64,000 bases of DNA, taken from NCBI GenBank assembly GCA_905182035.1, contig CAJIZL010000005.1, forward strand, positions 62,001 to 126,000, given 5' to 3'. This DNA is from Oceanospirillaceae bacterium ASP10-02a (GTDB taxonomy: Bacteria > Pseudomonadota > Gammaproteobacteria > Pseudomonadales > Balneatricaceae). A program made the position numbers and the translations under genes. The notes beneath the pieces were generated by a model, which saw only the letters and a list, made by a program, of their open reading frames with translations, made no database searches and was not told the DNA's origin. Below are positions 34,601 through 44,664 of the stretch, in pieces (within the stretch, counting starts at the first letter, position 1; each line of letters begins with the position of its first letter).

Positions 34601-35507
34601 GCCTCGCTCTCGTCTTGGCACTAGCATCCACTCAAGCTATACGCGCCAGCAAGCACTAGCTCGGGCAAAGGAAGAGTTTGCTGGTGCTATAGAGCCAACG
34701 GACAGCCCTCGATTAGACGCTGAACTCCTGCTGTGCCACGTGCTATCTGTTACCAGCGCTAGTCTCTATACTTGGCCAGAGAAACCTTTAATGCCAGAGC
34801 AGTGGCAGAGTTTTTGGCATCTGGTTCAAGAGCGTTGTTTGGGTAAGCCCGTAGCTCACTTGCTTGGGCAGCAAGGGTTTTGGAGCTTAGTTTTACAGGT
34901 AGATGCGTCTACCTTGATCCCTCGTCCAGAAACGGAATTGTTGGTAGAAGTGGTGCTTGATCTCAACTTACCAGTTCAGGCCAGTGTGATAGATCTAGGT
35001 ACTGGCAGCGGTGCAATTGCCTTGGCTTTAGCCAGTGAGCAACCCCAATGGCATGTTGTGGGTGTGGACCAGTCAGCTAAGGCGGTAAGCCTAGCTAAGA
35101 TTAACGCCCACAATTGTAACCTAGAGCGGGTGAGCTTCTATCAGGGGGACTGGGCGCAAGGATTAGTTAAAGATGCTAACAAGCCGCTGCACTGTTTGGT
35201 TAGCAACCCCCCTTACATAGATGCAGAAGATCCACACCTAAATCAAGGTGACGTGCGTTATGAGCCTTTATCTGCCCTTGTAGCAGATAATCAGGGTATG
35301 GCAGATATCGATACCATTGCTAAACAAGCAGTGCATTTGTTGGCAGTGGATGGTTGGTTGGCTTTTGAACACGGTTATGACCAAGGTTTAAAAGTAGCAA
35401 AGCTGTTAACCTACTTGGGTTTTAATTTGGTTGTCACACGCAAAGATCATAATGGCCAGGATAGAGTCACCTTTGGTCGATGGTCGGGTAAAGGGCCAGA
35501 CAAATAG
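34590..35507 (+). CDS. prmC: Release factor glutamine methyltransferase
   Basis: A protein of 305 residues. The N-terminal helical domain is followed by [33 protein letters not shown] (SAM binding) and the catalytic [10 protein letters not shown]. It N5-methylates the GGQ glutamine of RF1 and RF2. It overlaps the end of prfA by 11 bases. The N-terminal 20 residues ([13 protein letters not shown]) are a little longer than usual; a later start is possible. Confidence 0.95.
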   Translation: MKAKPRSRLGTSIHSSYTRQQALARAKEEFAGAIEPTDSPRLDAELLLCHVLSVTSASLYTWPEKPLMPEQWQSFWHLVQERCLGKPVAHLLGQQGFWSLVLQVDASTLIPRPETELLVEVVLDLNLPVQASVIDLGTGSGAIALALASEQPQWHVVGVDQSAKAVSLAKINAHNCNLERVSFYQGDWAQGLVKDANKPLHCLVSNPPYIDAEDPHLNQGDVRYEPLSALVADNQGMADIDTIAKQAVHLLAVDGWLAFEHGYDQGLKVAKLLTYLGFNLVVTRKDHNGQDRVTFGRWSGKGPDK

Positions 35508-35521
35508 CCGTAGGACTAATT

Positions 35522-36268
35522 ATGAACGATGAGCAGTTGCAGCGTTATAGTAGGCAAATCATGTTGCCAGAATTTGATTACCAAGGTCAGCAAAGTTTGC
35601 TGAATTCTAGAGTGCTCATTATTGGGTTAGGTGGCTTGGGTAGTCCTGTGGCTCTTTATTTGGCGTCAGCTGGCGTAGGCACTTTAGTTTTGGCAGACGA
35701 CGACGTGGTGGATCACTCCAATTTGCAGCGCCAGATTATTCATGGCGAAGTTGATGTGGGAGTCAGTAAAGTGGCGTCTGCCCAACAGAGTATTGCTGCC
35801 CTTAACAGTGACGTGCTAGTGGTGGCTTTACATCTGCGACTTAAAGGTGAGGTACTGGCTGAAGAGGTGCAAAAGGCCGATATTGTATTGGATTGTTGTG
35901 ATAACTTAACCACTCGTTTAGCAGTGAATGAGGCCTGTTTGCGGCACCAAACACCTCTGGTTTCCGGTGCTGCCATTCGTATGGAAGGCCAAGTTACCGT
36001 GGTGGACCCGCGTCAACCAAACACACCCTGTTACCATTGTTTGATGCAGCTCACAGGCGAGCAAGAACAAAGCTGTTCAACCAATGGTGTGATGGCGCCA
36101 CTGGTTGGTATTATTGGCGCGATTCAAGCTATGGAGGCCATAAAAGTGCTTTCTAACCTTGGTCAGCCATTGGTGGGTAAGCTGTTGTTATTGGAAGCAA
36201 AAACTATGCAGTGGCAAACTTTTGGTTTACCTAAAGATCCGCACTGTCCAAGCTGCGGCACGATTTAA
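35522..36268 (+). CDS. moeB: MoeB/ThiF-family adenylyltransferase
   Basis: A protein of 248 residues: RYSRQIMLPEFDYQGQQSLL, nucleotide-binding VLIIGLGGLGSPVALYLASAG, DDDVVDHSNLQRQIIHGE, DCCDNLTTRLAVNEAC, and two zinc CxxC motifs (CYHCLM and CPSCGT). It adenylates the C-terminus of MoaD for molybdopterin synthesis, though ThiF-like activity is possible. It is the last gene of the hemA-prfA-prmC-moeB operon. Confidence 0.92.
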   Translation: MNDEQLQRYSRQIMLPEFDYQGQQSLLNSRVLIIGLGGLGSPVALYLASAGVGTLVLADDDVVDHSNLQRQIIHGEVDVGVSKVASAQQSIAALNSDVLVVALHLRLKGEVLAEEVQKADIVLDCCDNLTTRLAVNEACLRHQTPLVSGAAIRMEGQVTVVDPRQPNTPCYHCLMQLTGEQEQSCSTNGVMAPLVGIIGAIQAMEAIKVLSNLGQPLVGKLLLLEAKTMQWQTFGLPKDPHCPSCGTI

Positions 36269-36368
36269 TTTTTTTCAGGTTATTTGCTTTTTTTTAGCAT
36301 TTTTTAAGTTAGTGTGGGCGTAGGTGCTTGACTCTGAATCTCAATGGTTTAATATACGCGCTCTCTGC

Positions 36369-36459
36369 GGAGGGGTGGCAGAGTGGTCGAATGCAACGGT
36401 CTTGAAAACCGTCGTGGGTTAATAGCCCACCGAGAGTTCGAATCTCTCCTCCTCCGCCA
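36369..36459 (+). tRNA. tRNA-Ser (TGA)
   Basis: A 91-nt cloverleaf with acceptor GGAGGGG, D-arm GCAGAGTGGTCGAATGC, anticodon loop CTTGAAA (TGA), a long class II variable arm (CGTGGGTTAATAGCCCACCG) and T-arm AGAGTTCGAATCTCT, ending CCTCCGCCA. Confidence 0.95.
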
Positions 36460-36566
36460 TTTTATTTGTGCAGGTGTGGTTTTATAACGGCGTCTGAGTA
36501 GTAACGTATTAAGAACTTCATACTATGCATTAAGGGGCATAATCTACCAAGCCCCGCAGAGAATTT

Positions 36567-36642
36567 GGGTCGTTAGCTCAGTTGGTAGAGCAGTTGGCTT
36601 TTAACCAATTGGTCGGGCGTTCGAGCCGCCCACGACCCACCA
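36567..36642 (+). tRNA. tRNA-Lys (TTT), first copy
   Basis: A 76-nt cloverleaf: acceptor GGGTCGT, D-arm GCTCAGTTGGTAGAGC, anticodon loop CTTTTAA (TTT), T-arm GGGCGTTCGAGCCGCCC (GTTCGAG loop) and encoded CCA. Confidence 0.95.
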
Positions 36643-36751
36643 TATTAAACCGTATCAACCGGTTAATGTTGATAAACATATTACAGTAGGCTGTACAGCA
36701 GTAAAAATCAGGTAATAAGGGGCGCAATCTACCAAGCCCCAAAGAGAATTT

Positions 36752-36827
36752 GGGTCGTTAGCTCAGTTGGTAGAGCAGTTGGCTTTTAACCAATTGGTCG
36801 GGCGTTCGAGCCGCCCACGACCCACCA
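36752..36827 (+). tRNA. tRNA-Lys (TTT), second copy
   Basis: Identical in sequence to the tRNA-Lys at 36567-36642, with anticodon TTT and encoded CCA. It is followed 8 bases later by a strong terminator hairpin. Confidence 0.95.
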
Positions 36828-36834
36828 TCACAAG

Positions 36835-36871
36835 AAAAAGCCCTCGCTAGGAAACCAGTGGGGGCTTTTTT
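36835..36871. terminator. Bidirectional terminator after tRNA-Lys
   Basis: An A-run, a 9-bp stem (GCCCTCGCT with AGTGGGGGC, two G-T pairs), an 8-base loop and a run of six T. It ends the tRNA transcript and, on the other strand, overlaps the 3' end of the DUF1853 gene, where the A-run supplies the U-tract. Confidence 0.85.
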
Positions 36872-37827
36872 GTGGCCAAAATTAAGCCGCGATTTTTGAA
36901 TACCCATGGTTGAGTCCTATCAGTGTGCTCATATATCAATACCATATTGGGCCAAGGGTCTGCAGTGGTACGCAAGATAAGTTCGTTATAGCATATAGGC
37001 TGAGGTTCACTGTAGTGTCTTGGCCCACCGATCCAGTGCCATTTAGGTAGAATGATGAAACCTCTTTGTGGCCCGTGTATGGTTTTTAGCTGCGCAACCT
37101 CATGGTGTTCTATCCACCAACCTCGTTGATGTTGTGGATTAAGGCCGATATCTTCTACAACGGTGGATTGCCAGTTTTCATAGGCGTAGAACAACATGCC
37201 TGTTAACAGCAGTTGCTGCCGTGTTGGCAGGGGCACATGTTGTTGCTGCAAAAAATCCAACGCTTCTGCGGTCTGGCTTAATGACAGTTGGTGTTGGCGT
37301 AACCGGTCCCATTTAAGGTCCAGACGATCGTGTCCAGCGGGGCCGACAAAGTCTATTAGCTGGGTGCCGCCTTTTTTGAGTAAATAGAACTTTATGGCAA
37401 GCTCTAAATGGACTATTTCTGAAGATTTATTTTGGTAGATTAGGTCCAGCTCCCCAAGTGTACGTTCAGGGGTTTGGATAACGAGGTTGCGGGCTATGAT
37501 GTTGTTGGTCGACGATGACGCAAACAAGCGATCTACACAATCTTCAAAATGTTTTCCCAGACGATAAGCCGGCTGAGCAGGATAGGTGCATAGGCACATC
37601 GAAGATAGGTCAGTTTCATGAACCGTATCTTGAGGCTTAAAAATGGTCACTTCTGGCGTGGCTGACATAAGGGGTTGGCTTTGTAATAACCAATTCACGT
37701 CTTGTTGAATGTCCACCTTGATAGGGCTGCCAGATTGATGATTTTTTTGATCTTGTTGGCCCACAATAGACGACCCTAGGTTACCATTTAATAACTGAGT
37801 ATAATGGCAGAGATGAACGCGATACAA
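36847..37827 (-). CDS. DUF1853 family protein
   Basis: A protein of up to 326 residues with the DUF1853 features: DVNWLLQSQPLMS, RLGKHFEDCVDRLF, then GELDLIYQN and VHLELAIKFYLL, which resembles a PD-(D/E)xK nuclease-like core, followed by GPAGHDRLDLKWDRLRQHQ. The function is unknown. The first ATG at 37827 overlaps the divergent MFS gene and the family similarity begins about 40 residues later, so the true start may be an internal GTG or TTG. Confidence 0.8.
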   Translation of the reverse strand: MYRVHLCHYTQLLNGNLGSSIVGQQDQKNHQSGSPIKVDIQQDVNWLLQSQPLMSATPEVTIFKPQDTVHETDLSSMCLCTYPAQPAYRLGKHFEDCVDRLFASSSTNNIIARNLVIQTPERTLGELDLIYQNKSSEIVHLELAIKFYLLKKGGTQLIDFVGPAGHDRLDLKWDRLRQHQLSLSQTAEALDFLQQQHVPLPTRQQLLLTGMLFYAYENWQSTVVEDIGLNPQHQRGWWIEHHEVAQLKTIHGPQRGFIILPKWHWIGGPRHYSEPQPICYNELILRTTADPWPNMVLIYEHTDRTQPWVFKNRGLILATKKPPLVS

Positions 37828-39213
37828 CTACAATCCTATTATGATCAAACACCTAGGGCCAGACGTATGGCGCTTGTGAGCGTGGGTTTGGTGATGATGA
37901 TTTGCTCTTTAGCCTTATCAGCAGTGAATATTGCCATACCTCGTATTGCTGAGGACTTGCAAGCTAGTGCTATGGCGGTGAGTTTGATTCCTGTGGCTAT
38001 GTTGTGGGGCAATGTGGTGTTTTTATTACCCATCGGCCGTATCGCAGACATTGTTGGCCGCAAGCGTGTATTTGTCAGTGGAATGGTATTATTTATATTG
38101 TCTTCTCTGTGTGTTTTGTTACCGCAATCTATCGGATCCTTGTTGCTGATTCGCGTGGCACAAGGCATTTCTAGCTCTATGGTGTATGGCACAAGTATGG
38201 CGATTATTGGCGTGGTTTATGCTAATTCAAACCGTGGCCAAGCCCTAGGGATTGCGTCATCATCGGTATATCTAGGGCTAACCCTTGGTCCTTTAATAGG
38301 AGGTTGGTTAACTGAGCACTGGGGCTGGAAAAGTGTATTTTGGGCACCTATTCCGATCTTAATTTTGTGTTTAGTGGTACTGTCTACCTACGTAAAAGGC
38401 GATTGGAAATCATACCTTAGAGCTAAGTTTGATTGGCAGGGTAGTTTGATTTTTGCAGCTTGGGTCAGCGCATTTATGATGGGGTTGTCGCGCTTAACTG
38501 ATTGGCGATTTGCACTGTTAGCTATCTTAGGATTGATGTTGTTGGCTATTTTTGTGTGGCATCAATCGAAAATCGAATCACCTTTAATACGGCTCTCTGC
38601 GTTGAGGGCTAATCGCATTTTTAACCGTTCTTTGTTATCAGCTTTCTTTATTTATGGCTCTAGTTTTTCCATGGTTTTTTTGCTGAGTTTGTATTTGCAG
38701 TATATTCATCAGCTTAGTCCCAGTGAAGCGGGCCAAATCGTGTTGATTCAAACCCTGATCATGATGGTGTTAGCGCCAATAACTGGCCGCTTGTCAGATC
38801 GCTTTGAACCTAGGGTATTATCGACCTTTGGTTGTCTGCTATTTGTTATTGGTTATGCCATGTTGTTTAGGCTAGATATGCACACCTCTTTACAGTACGT
38901 GATGCTGGCATTAGTGTTTTTAGGTTTGGGCTTTGGTTTCTTTTCTTCCCCCAATAACAATGCTGCTATTGGCTCGGTGCCTGCAGATAAATTGAGCATT
39001 GCTGCAGTGTTGCTCAATTTGGCACGTACTATGGGCAATATGGTGAGCTCTGCAATTGTAATGACACTCTTTAGTGTCACCATGGGTGGCGCGGCGATCA
39101 CCGCAGAACTTTACCCGCAGCTTTTGTTAGTGATCAAAATCACCATGGTTTTGTCTGTGTGTTACGCATTGATTGCTGCTACATTCTCCTACCGACGCGG
39201 CACTATTCATTAG
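37804..39213 (+). CDS. MFS drug/metabolite exporter (DHA2-like)
   Basis: A membrane protein of 469 residues with 12-14 predicted transmembrane helices. It has the DHA motifs RIADIVGRKRVFVSG (loop 2-3), LTLGPLIGGWLTEHWGWKSVFW (helix 5) and LAPITGRLSDRFEPR. It uses the proton gradient to export a small molecule, substrate unknown. ATG at 37804 or 37813 is possible. A TATAAT at 37800-37805 overlaps the first, which would put the transcript start close to the second ATG (possibly leaderless). It converges with greB, overlapping by 4 bases. Confidence 0.88.
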   Translation: MAEMNAIQLQSYYDQTPRARRMALVSVGLVMMICSLALSAVNIAIPRIAEDLQASAMAVSLIPVAMLWGNVVFLLPIGRIADIVGRKRVFVSGMVLFILSSLCVLLPQSIGSLLLIRVAQGISSSMVYGTSMAIIGVVYANSNRGQALGIASSSVYLGLTLGPLIGGWLTEHWGWKSVFWAPIPILILCLVVLSTYVKGDWKSYLRAKFDWQGSLIFAAWVSAFMMGLSRLTDWRFALLAILGLMLLAIFVWHQSKIESPLIRLSALRANRIFNRSLLSAFFIYGSSFSMVFLLSLYLQYIHQLSPSEAGQIVLIQTLIMMVLAPITGRLSDRFEPRVLSTFGCLLFVIGYAMLFRLDMHTSLQYVMLALVFLGLGFGFFSSPNNNAAIGSVPADKLSIAAVLLNLARTMGNMVSSAIVMTLFSVTMGGAAITAELYPQLLLVIKITMVLSVCYALIAATFSYRRGTIH

Positions 39214-39740
39214 TTGGGCTGAACACCTGAGTACTTGATAGCAGCAATGTCATAGCCTTTGTTTAGGTTGTTTAGCTCTACTCTATCATCTAACTTTTTG
39301 CCAATAAGCGCCAAGGCAAGGGGCGAGTCTATGCTGATATAACCCGAACTAGGGTTAAGTTCGTCTGCGCCAACAATCCGATAATGCCGTTCATTGTCAT
39401 CGTCGTCAATTAAGGTGACCCAAGCACCAAAATACACTTTATTTGGATCGGCAGGTAACCCTTCTACCACCTTGATATGATCAAGGCGTCTTTGTAAGTA
39501 AAGAATGCGGCTGTCCATCTCGCGGAGCATTTTTTTGCCATAAATGTATTCGGCATTTTCTGAACGATCCCCCAAAGCGGCGGCTTCCTGCACAGCTAGA
39601 GTGATCACTGGACGTTTGTTACGCCACAGATCATCTAGCTCATCTTTAAGTGCCGCTGCACCTTCTGGGGTGATTAAAGGTGAGCGTTTTGGACCTGGTG
39701 GGCGGTAGCGCCCAGCGAAACGCTGGTTTGCAGGTTTCAT
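39210..39740 (-). CDS. greB: Transcription elongation factor GreB
   Basis: A protein of 176 residues. The coiled-coil domain (LITPEGAAALKDELDDLWR, ALGDRSENAEYIYGKKMLREMDSRI) with tip acidic residues is followed by the FKBP-like domain (VYFGAWVTLIDDDDNERHYRIVGADEL, SIDSPLALALIGKKLDD). It rescues backtracked RNA polymerase by transcript cleavage. The SENAEY tip and basic DLWRNKRP distinguish GreB from GreA. It overlaps rsmE by 4 bases. Confidence 0.94.
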   Translation of the reverse strand: MKPANQRFAGRYRPPGPKRSPLITPEGAAALKDELDDLWRNKRPVITLAVQEAAALGDRSENAEYIYGKKMLREMDSRILYLQRRLDHIKVVEGLPADPNKVYFGAWVTLIDDDDNERHYRIVGADELNPSSGYISIDSPLALALIGKKLDDRVELNNLNKGYDIAAIKYSGVQPN

Positions 39741-40453
39741 AGGGCACAGAGCCTCGAAATGGCCACAGGAATTGTGGTCTCTACTCGCATAATTCGAGGG
39801 CCAAGGGAGAATGGTATAAATCCTTGTTCGGCCAATTTATCCACTTCATAGTCAGTGAAGCCGCCTTCAGGGCCAATGGCTAAAGTAGTGGCCTTTTTAT
39901 TTGCGTTAGGGCATGGGTGAGCACTGCGGGGATGGGCCACAAGGCGACGGCTATCAGCTGCCCATTGGTTAAGATTATCTTCTACGTAGGGCTTAAATAA
40001 CTTGGCTTTGTGCACCAAAGGCAGTTGTGTAGTGCCCGCTTGCTCTAGGCCTAAAAGTAAGTTTTCATAAATGCTTAGAGGCTGCAAAAATGGTGTTTGC
40101 CAATAGCTTTTTTCCACTTTAGCACTGTTTAATAGGGTGATTTCGCTTACTCCTAGGGTGGCGCAAGTCTGTAATATTCTGCGCATCATTTTAGGTCTAG
40201 GTACGGCAAGTAGTAATTTTAAAGCAAGGGGTGTGGGGCCGTCTTGGTTAAGTGTTATTTCAAGCTGAGTTTCGTGCTCGCTGTGGGCGATTACCTTGCC
40301 TAAGCCAATAGCGCCATTAACCTGACCTACTCTAAGGGTGTCGCCAATTTCTGGCCTAATCACTTTAGCAAGATGGGTTTGGCGACGAGGGTCGGTAATT
40401 TGAATTTGTCCCATGGAAGACAGTTCATCAACGTTAAAAAGTAGTATATTCAT
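39737..40453 (-). CDS. rsmE: 16S rRNA (uracil-1498-N3)-methyltransferase
   Basis: A protein of 238 residues: a PUA-like N-terminus (RQTHLAKVIRPEIGDTLRVGQVNG) and a SPOUT knot with VPRPKMMRRILQTCATLGVSEITLLNS, LAIGPEGGFTDYEVDKL and SLGPRIMRVETT. The start at 40453 is chosen since an upstream extension of 29 residues would overlap the divergent udk gene and lacks family similarity. It modifies U1498 in the small ribosomal subunit. Confidence 0.94.
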   Translation of the reverse strand: MNILLFNVDELSSMGQIQITDPRRQTHLAKVIRPEIGDTLRVGQVNGAIGLGKVIAHSEHETQLEITLNQDGPTPLALKLLLAVPRPKMMRRILQTCATLGVSEITLLNSAKVEKSYWQTPFLQPLSIYENLLLGLEQAGTTQLPLVHKAKLFKPYVEDNLNQWAADSRRLVAHPRSAHPCPNANKKATTLAIGPEGGFTDYEVDKLAEQGFIPFSLGPRIMRVETTIPVAISRLCAL

Positions 40454-40499
40454 AGCTGCACAGTATAATGGGTCATTACATATATGTGTTGGAGTTTGT

Positions 40500-41108
40500 G
40501 TGGTTATTATTGGAATTGCAGGCCCCTCGGCTTCGGGCAAAAGTCTGTTGGCTAAAAATATAATCGAAGGCTTCGATTCAGATCAAGTGGTGATGATGTC
40601 GGAAGACAGCTACTATAAAGATCAACGTAATATGTCTAAAGCACAGCGTAATCTCACCAACTATGATCATCCAGATGCTATGGATCATGAATTAATGGCG
40701 CAACATCTCACTGCGTTAGCAGCGGGCCAATCCGTTGAGCAGCCTATATATAGTTTTTATGAACATTTACGAGAATCAAAAACAGTTGTAATGAAACCTT
40801 GTAAGGTGCTGATTGTTGAGGGTATTCTATTGTTCACTCAAGAACAGTTACGGTCTTTGTTTAACCTGCGCATTTTTATGGATGTGCCGTTGGATATTTG
40901 CTTAATTAGACGTTTAGAGCGCGATGTAAATGAGAGAGGTCGGGATTTGAAGTCGGTTTTAACTCAGTATCAAACTACCGTAAGACCAGGCTTTTTTAAC
41001 CATGTATCACCATCTCGTGAACATGCGGATTTAATCGTGCCAGAAGGTGGTGAGAATCCAGCCGCTATAGAATTATTAAAAGCCCGTGTCGCTCAAATGC
41101 TGACGTAA
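40500..41108 (+). CDS. udk: Uridine kinase
   Basis: A P-loop kinase of 202 residues: IIGIAGPSASGKSLLAKNI, MSEDSYYKDQRNMSKAQR, NYDHPDAMD, VEGILLFTQEQLR, LRIFMDVPLDICLIRRLERDVNERGR and RPGFFNHVSPSREHADLIVP. It phosphorylates uridine and cytidine. The GTG at 40500 with GGAG at 40491-40494 is the start. The 46 bp between udk and rsmE must hold both promoters. Confidence 0.93.
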   Translation: MVIIGIAGPSASGKSLLAKNIIEGFDSDQVVMMSEDSYYKDQRNMSKAQRNLTNYDHPDAMDHELMAQHLTALAAGQSVEQPIYSFYEHLRESKTVVMKPCKVLIVEGILLFTQEQLRSLFNLRIFMDVPLDICLIRRLERDVNERGRDLKSVLTQYQTTVRPGFFNHVSPSREHADLIVPEGGENPAAIELLKARVAQMLT

Positions 41109-41128
41109 GCTTAACTTGGAGACATACG

Positions 41129-41653
41129 ATGAATAAAACTTTAGTACTTACTGCCATCTGTGCAGACCGCCCTGGCCTTATTCAAATGCTTTCCGAAGTT
41201 ATTTATAGTCATGAAGCCAGCTGGGAAGAATCTAGTATGGCCCACCTTGCTGGGCAGTTCGCTGGCATTCTTACGGTCAATGTAGATGAAAATGTGATCC
41301 CATCTCTGGAAAAAGACCTCCGTGGGTTAAGTAATCATGGTATGTCCGTAACCTTAAATGAGAGTATGGACTCCGCAGATGCTGCCAACCAACACACCAT
41401 TTGGGTAGACCTAACCTGCCATGACAAGCCTGGCATTATGCGTGAAGTGTCTAACGTGTTTGTTGCACAAGGTGTAAGCATACAAAGTTTAGATACAGAA
41501 GTGGTAAGCGCGTCAATGTCGGGTGGCGACATGTTTGTTGCTGGCGCTCAGCTGCTAGTGCCGAAGGATTTTGACATGGAGAACTTGCAACAAGCCCTCG
41601 AGGGCTTGTCCGATGACTTGATGGTGGATTTGGCTCTGGCTGACGAGGAGTAG
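41129..41653 (+). CDS. ACT-domain protein, GcvR-like
   Basis: A protein of 174 residues with two ACT domains: LVLTAICADRPGLIQMLSEVI (from residue 4) and WVDLTCHDKPGIMREVSNVF (about residue 92). This is the layout of GcvR, the glycine-cleavage-system repressor partner, but whether it has that role here is unproven. It follows udk by 20 bases and faces gatB convergently. Confidence 0.85.
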   Translation: MNKTLVLTAICADRPGLIQMLSEVIYSHEASWEESSMAHLAGQFAGILTVNVDENVIPSLEKDLRGLSNHGMSVTLNESMDSADAANQHTIWVDLTCHDKPGIMREVSNVFVAQGVSIQSLDTEVVSASMSGGDMFVAGAQLLVPKDFDMENLQQALEGLSDDLMVDLALADEE

Positions 41654-41694
41654 ATTGGCACGTCGCCTATACTCCTAGCAAAGGGGTGGGTGAA

Positions 41695-43146
41695 CTAGCA
41701 GAGCTCGTCTAGCTTCTTCTTAAACAGGCCATTCACTTGGCCTGGGTTAGCTGAACCTTTGGAGGCTTTCATTACTTGGCCCATAAAGAAGCCTAGCATT
41801 TTGCTTCTCTTTTCTACTTCTGCGTCAACATATTGTTGTACTTGCTTAGGGCTTAGTGCAATAACTTCGTCTATCATGGCTTCGATGGCGCCCATGTCGC
41901 TGACCTGTTTAAGGCCGTTGGCATCAATAATATCATCGACTTCGCCAGCTTGTTGCCACAACTCATCAAAGACAGTTTTGGCACCTTTGCTGTTTATAGT
42001 GTCATCCTTAACACGGCTAATAAGTTGGCCAAGGTGCACTGCGCTCACGGGTGCTGCATCAATTTCAACGTTGTTTTGGTTCATGTATTTAGCAAGTTCA
42101 CCAGTCACCCAGTTGGCACTAAGTTTGGCGTCGTTACATATGGCAACCACCGCTTCAAAATAGTCGGCTAAAGCTCGGCTCGAAGATAGCACACCGGCGT
42201 CGTATTCGCTTAAGCCGAGTTGGTCCACAAAACGGGCACTGCGTTGGTCTGGCAATTCTGGCAAGCTTTGACGAATGGCATCAATGTAGGCGTCGTCAAT
42301 TTCGACAGGTAACAAATCTGGGCAAGGGAAATAACGATAATCGTTGGCTTCTTCCTTGCTGCGCATAGGGCGGGTTTCGTTCTTATCAGCATCGTAAAGG
42401 CGGGTTTCTTGTGCGATCTTGCCGCCATCTTCCAAAATATCGATCTGCCGTTGTACTTCTACGTTAATAGCGCGTTCGATAAATTTAAAGGAGTTGATGT
42501 TCTTTAATTCGGCGCGGGTGCCTAATTTTTGTTGCCCTTTAGGGCGAATAGACACGTTGGCGTCACAGCGCATAGAACCTTCGGCCATGTTGCCGTCTGA
42601 AATGCCAATGGTGGTGACGATAGCGTGCATTTTACGCATATAGGCCACCGCTTCTTTAGCATTACTCATGTCTGGCTCTGATACGATTTCTAACAGTGGT
42701 GTGCTAGAGCGGTTAAGGTCAATGCCCGTCATGCCATCGTAGTCTTCGTGCAGAGACTTGCCTGCATCTTCTTCAAGGTGAGCACGGGTTACACCTACAC
42801 GCTTAGTACTGCCATCTTCTAGTTGTATGTCCAAGTGGCCTAAACCCACAATAGGGTGATCCATTTGGCTGGTTTGATACCCTTTTGGCGAATCTGGATA
42901 GAAGTAGTTCTTGCGGGCAAATACAGAGTGTTTGCAAACCTCAGCATTAATAGCGGTGCCAAAGGTCACGGCCATACGTAATGCTTCTTCGTTAAATACA
43001 GGCAATGCACCTGGCATACCTAAATCTACCAAGGTGGTTTGAGTGTTAGCTTCTGCGCCAAAACCCACTTTAGCGCCAGAAAATAATTTAGATTTGGTGG
43101 CTAACTGAACGTGGATTTCTAGACCAATGACAATTTCCCAAGACAT
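41695..43146 (-). CDS. gatB: Asp/Glu-tRNA amidotransferase subunit B
   Basis: A protein of 483 residues beginning [13 protein letters not shown], with [47 protein letters not shown] and a C-terminal tRNA-binding YqeY-like domain ([22 protein letters not shown]). It is the kinase/tRNA-binding subunit of GatCAB, which forms Asn-tRNA and/or Gln-tRNA. It follows gatA by 2 bases in the gatC-gatA-gatB operon. Confidence 0.96.
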   Translation of the reverse strand: MSWEIVIGLEIHVQLATKSKLFSGAKVGFGAEANTQTTLVDLGMPGALPVFNEEALRMAVTFGTAINAEVCKHSVFARKNYFYPDSPKGYQTSQMDHPIVGLGHLDIQLEDGSTKRVGVTRAHLEEDAGKSLHEDYDGMTGIDLNRSSTPLLEIVSEPDMSNAKEAVAYMRKMHAIVTTIGISDGNMAEGSMRCDANVSIRPKGQQKLGTRAELKNINSFKFIERAINVEVQRQIDILEDGGKIAQETRLYDADKNETRPMRSKEEANDYRYFPCPDLLPVEIDDAYIDAIRQSLPELPDQRSARFVDQLGLSEYDAGVLSSSRALADYFEAVVAICNDAKLSANWVTGELAKYMNQNNVEIDAAPVSAVHLGQLISRVKDDTINSKGAKTVFDELWQQAGEVDDIIDANGLKQVSDMGAIEAMIDEVIALSPKQVQQYVDAEVEKRSKMLGFFMGQVMKASKGSANPGQVNGLFKKKLDELC

Positions 43147-43148
43147 AA

Positions 43149-44633
43149 TTAAGCTCCCTTTTCTTCGTTAGATACGGGCATGCCTTTAGATGTTGGTATT
43201 TGCAGGTGCCAATCGGTGACTTGTTGATACTGGTGGGCAATGTTCAACAGCTTTGCTTCGGCAAAGTAGTTACCCATAATTTGCAGCCCTACTGGGCGGC
43301 CATTAACAAAACCAGCTGGAGTAGACATGGCTGGAATACCAGCCATATTGGCAGATAAAGTGTAGATGTCTTCTAGGTACATAGCCACAGGATCTTTGCT
43401 ATTGCTGCCTAAATCAAAAGCAGGGGTTGGAGCTACGGGGCCCATGATAACGTCCACTTGAGACAGGGCTCGAGTAAAGTCGTCTTTAATTAAGCGTCGA
43501 ATGCGTTGGGCTTTAAGGTAATAAGCGTCGTAATAACCTTCAGATAATGCATAGGTGCCCACCATGATGCGACGCTTCACTTCGGTACCAAATCCTTCAG
43601 CTCGGGTGCGGCAATAAAGGTCCATTAAGTCTTCTGGTTGGTCACAACGGTAACCATAACGGACACCGTCAAAACGGCTTAAGTTGGAAGAAGCTTCTGA
43701 AGGTGCGATGACGTAATAAGCCGGAATGGAAAGTTCTAGGTTAGGCAAGCTAATATCAATAATTTGCGCACCAAGGCCTTCAATCTGCTTTACGGCGTTC
43801 ATAATGCATTCGGCCACCTGAGGGTTAAGGCCTGAGCCAAAAAATTCTTTGGGTAGGCCTATCTTTAAGCCTTGTAGAGGTAGGTTTAAATCAGCGGTGA
43901 AATCAGGCGTCTCTTGTTGCACACTAGTGGAGTCTAGCTCGTCAAAACCTGCCATAGCGTTAAGCATAATTGCTGCGTCTTCTGCTGTTTGGCACATAGG
44001 TCCGGCTTGGTCTAGGCTAGACGCGTAAGCAATAATACCAAAACGCGAAACACGGCCATACGTAGGTTTGATGCCCGTTAAGTTACAAAAAGAGGCAGGC
44101 TGACGAATAGAACCGCCTGTGTCGGTGCCGGTGGCAGCGGGCACAAGACCTGCTGCCACTGCGGCGGCAGAACCGCCAGAAGATCCACCCGGCACGGCGT
44201 TTAAGTCCCACGGATTTTTAACAGCACCAAAAAAACTGCTTTCGTTAGAGGAGCCCATAGCGAACTCATCCATATTAGTCTTGCCAACACACACTGCACC
44301 GGCAGATAACAAGCGTTGCCCTACGGTAGATTCGTAAGGTGGTACAAAGTTCGCCAACATTTTAGAAGCAGCTGTGGTGACTTGGCCTTGGGTGCAAAAT
44401 AGATCTTTGTGGGCGAAAGGAACACCCGTGAGTATGTCTGCGGTGCCAGCAGTAAGGCGCGCATCAGCGGCATCTGCTTGGGTTAAGGCAAGGTCTTCTG
44501 ACAAGCTAATAAAGCTGTTGTAGATTGAATCACGGGCCTTAATGTCAGCAATAATGTCTTGAGTGATTTCACGGCTAGAGTATTCTCCAGCAGCCAAATC
44601 TTTAGAAATTTGAACTAGGGTTTTGTTGGTCAT
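43149..44633 (-). CDS. gatA: Asp/Glu-tRNA amidotransferase subunit A
   Basis: An amidase of 494 residues with the Ser-cisSer-Lys triad visible in [23 protein letters not shown] and [34 protein letters not shown] is a GatA signature. It hydrolyses glutamine and channels ammonia to GatB. It follows gatC by 31 bases. Confidence 0.97.
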   Translation of the reverse strand: MTNKTLVQISKDLAAGEYSSREITQDIIADIKARDSIYNSFISLSEDLALTQADAADARLTAGTADILTGVPFAHKDLFCTQGQVTTAASKMLANFVPPYESTVGQRLLSAGAVCVGKTNMDEFAMGSSNESSFFGAVKNPWDLNAVPGGSSGGSAAAVAAGLVPAATGTDTGGSIRQPASFCNLTGIKPTYGRVSRFGIIAYASSLDQAGPMCQTAEDAAIMLNAMAGFDELDSTSVQQETPDFTADLNLPLQGLKIGLPKEFFGSGLNPQVAECIMNAVKQIEGLGAQIIDISLPNLELSIPAYYVIAPSEASSNLSRFDGVRYGYRCDQPEDLMDLYCRTRAEGFGTEVKRRIMVGTYALSEGYYDAYYLKAQRIRRLIKDDFTRALSQVDVIMGPVAPTPAFDLGSNSKDPVAMYLEDIYTLSANMAGIPAMSTPAGFVNGRPVGLQIMGNYFAEAKLLNIAHQYQQVTDWHLQIPTSKGMPVSNEEKGA

Positions 44634-44664
44634 GGTTATGCTGTCGCTTTGTTAATCGAATACG

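Larger units (their letters stand above)
36531..36827 (+). repeat. Tandem duplication containing tRNA-Lys
   Basis: Two direct copies of a unit of about 112 bp (36531-36642 and 36716-36827), 185 bp apart, each comprising a 36-bp leader with a GGGGC...GCCCC stem and a complete tRNA-Lys. The tRNAs are identical; the leaders differ at a few bases. The 73 bp between them is unrelated. Confidence 0.85.
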
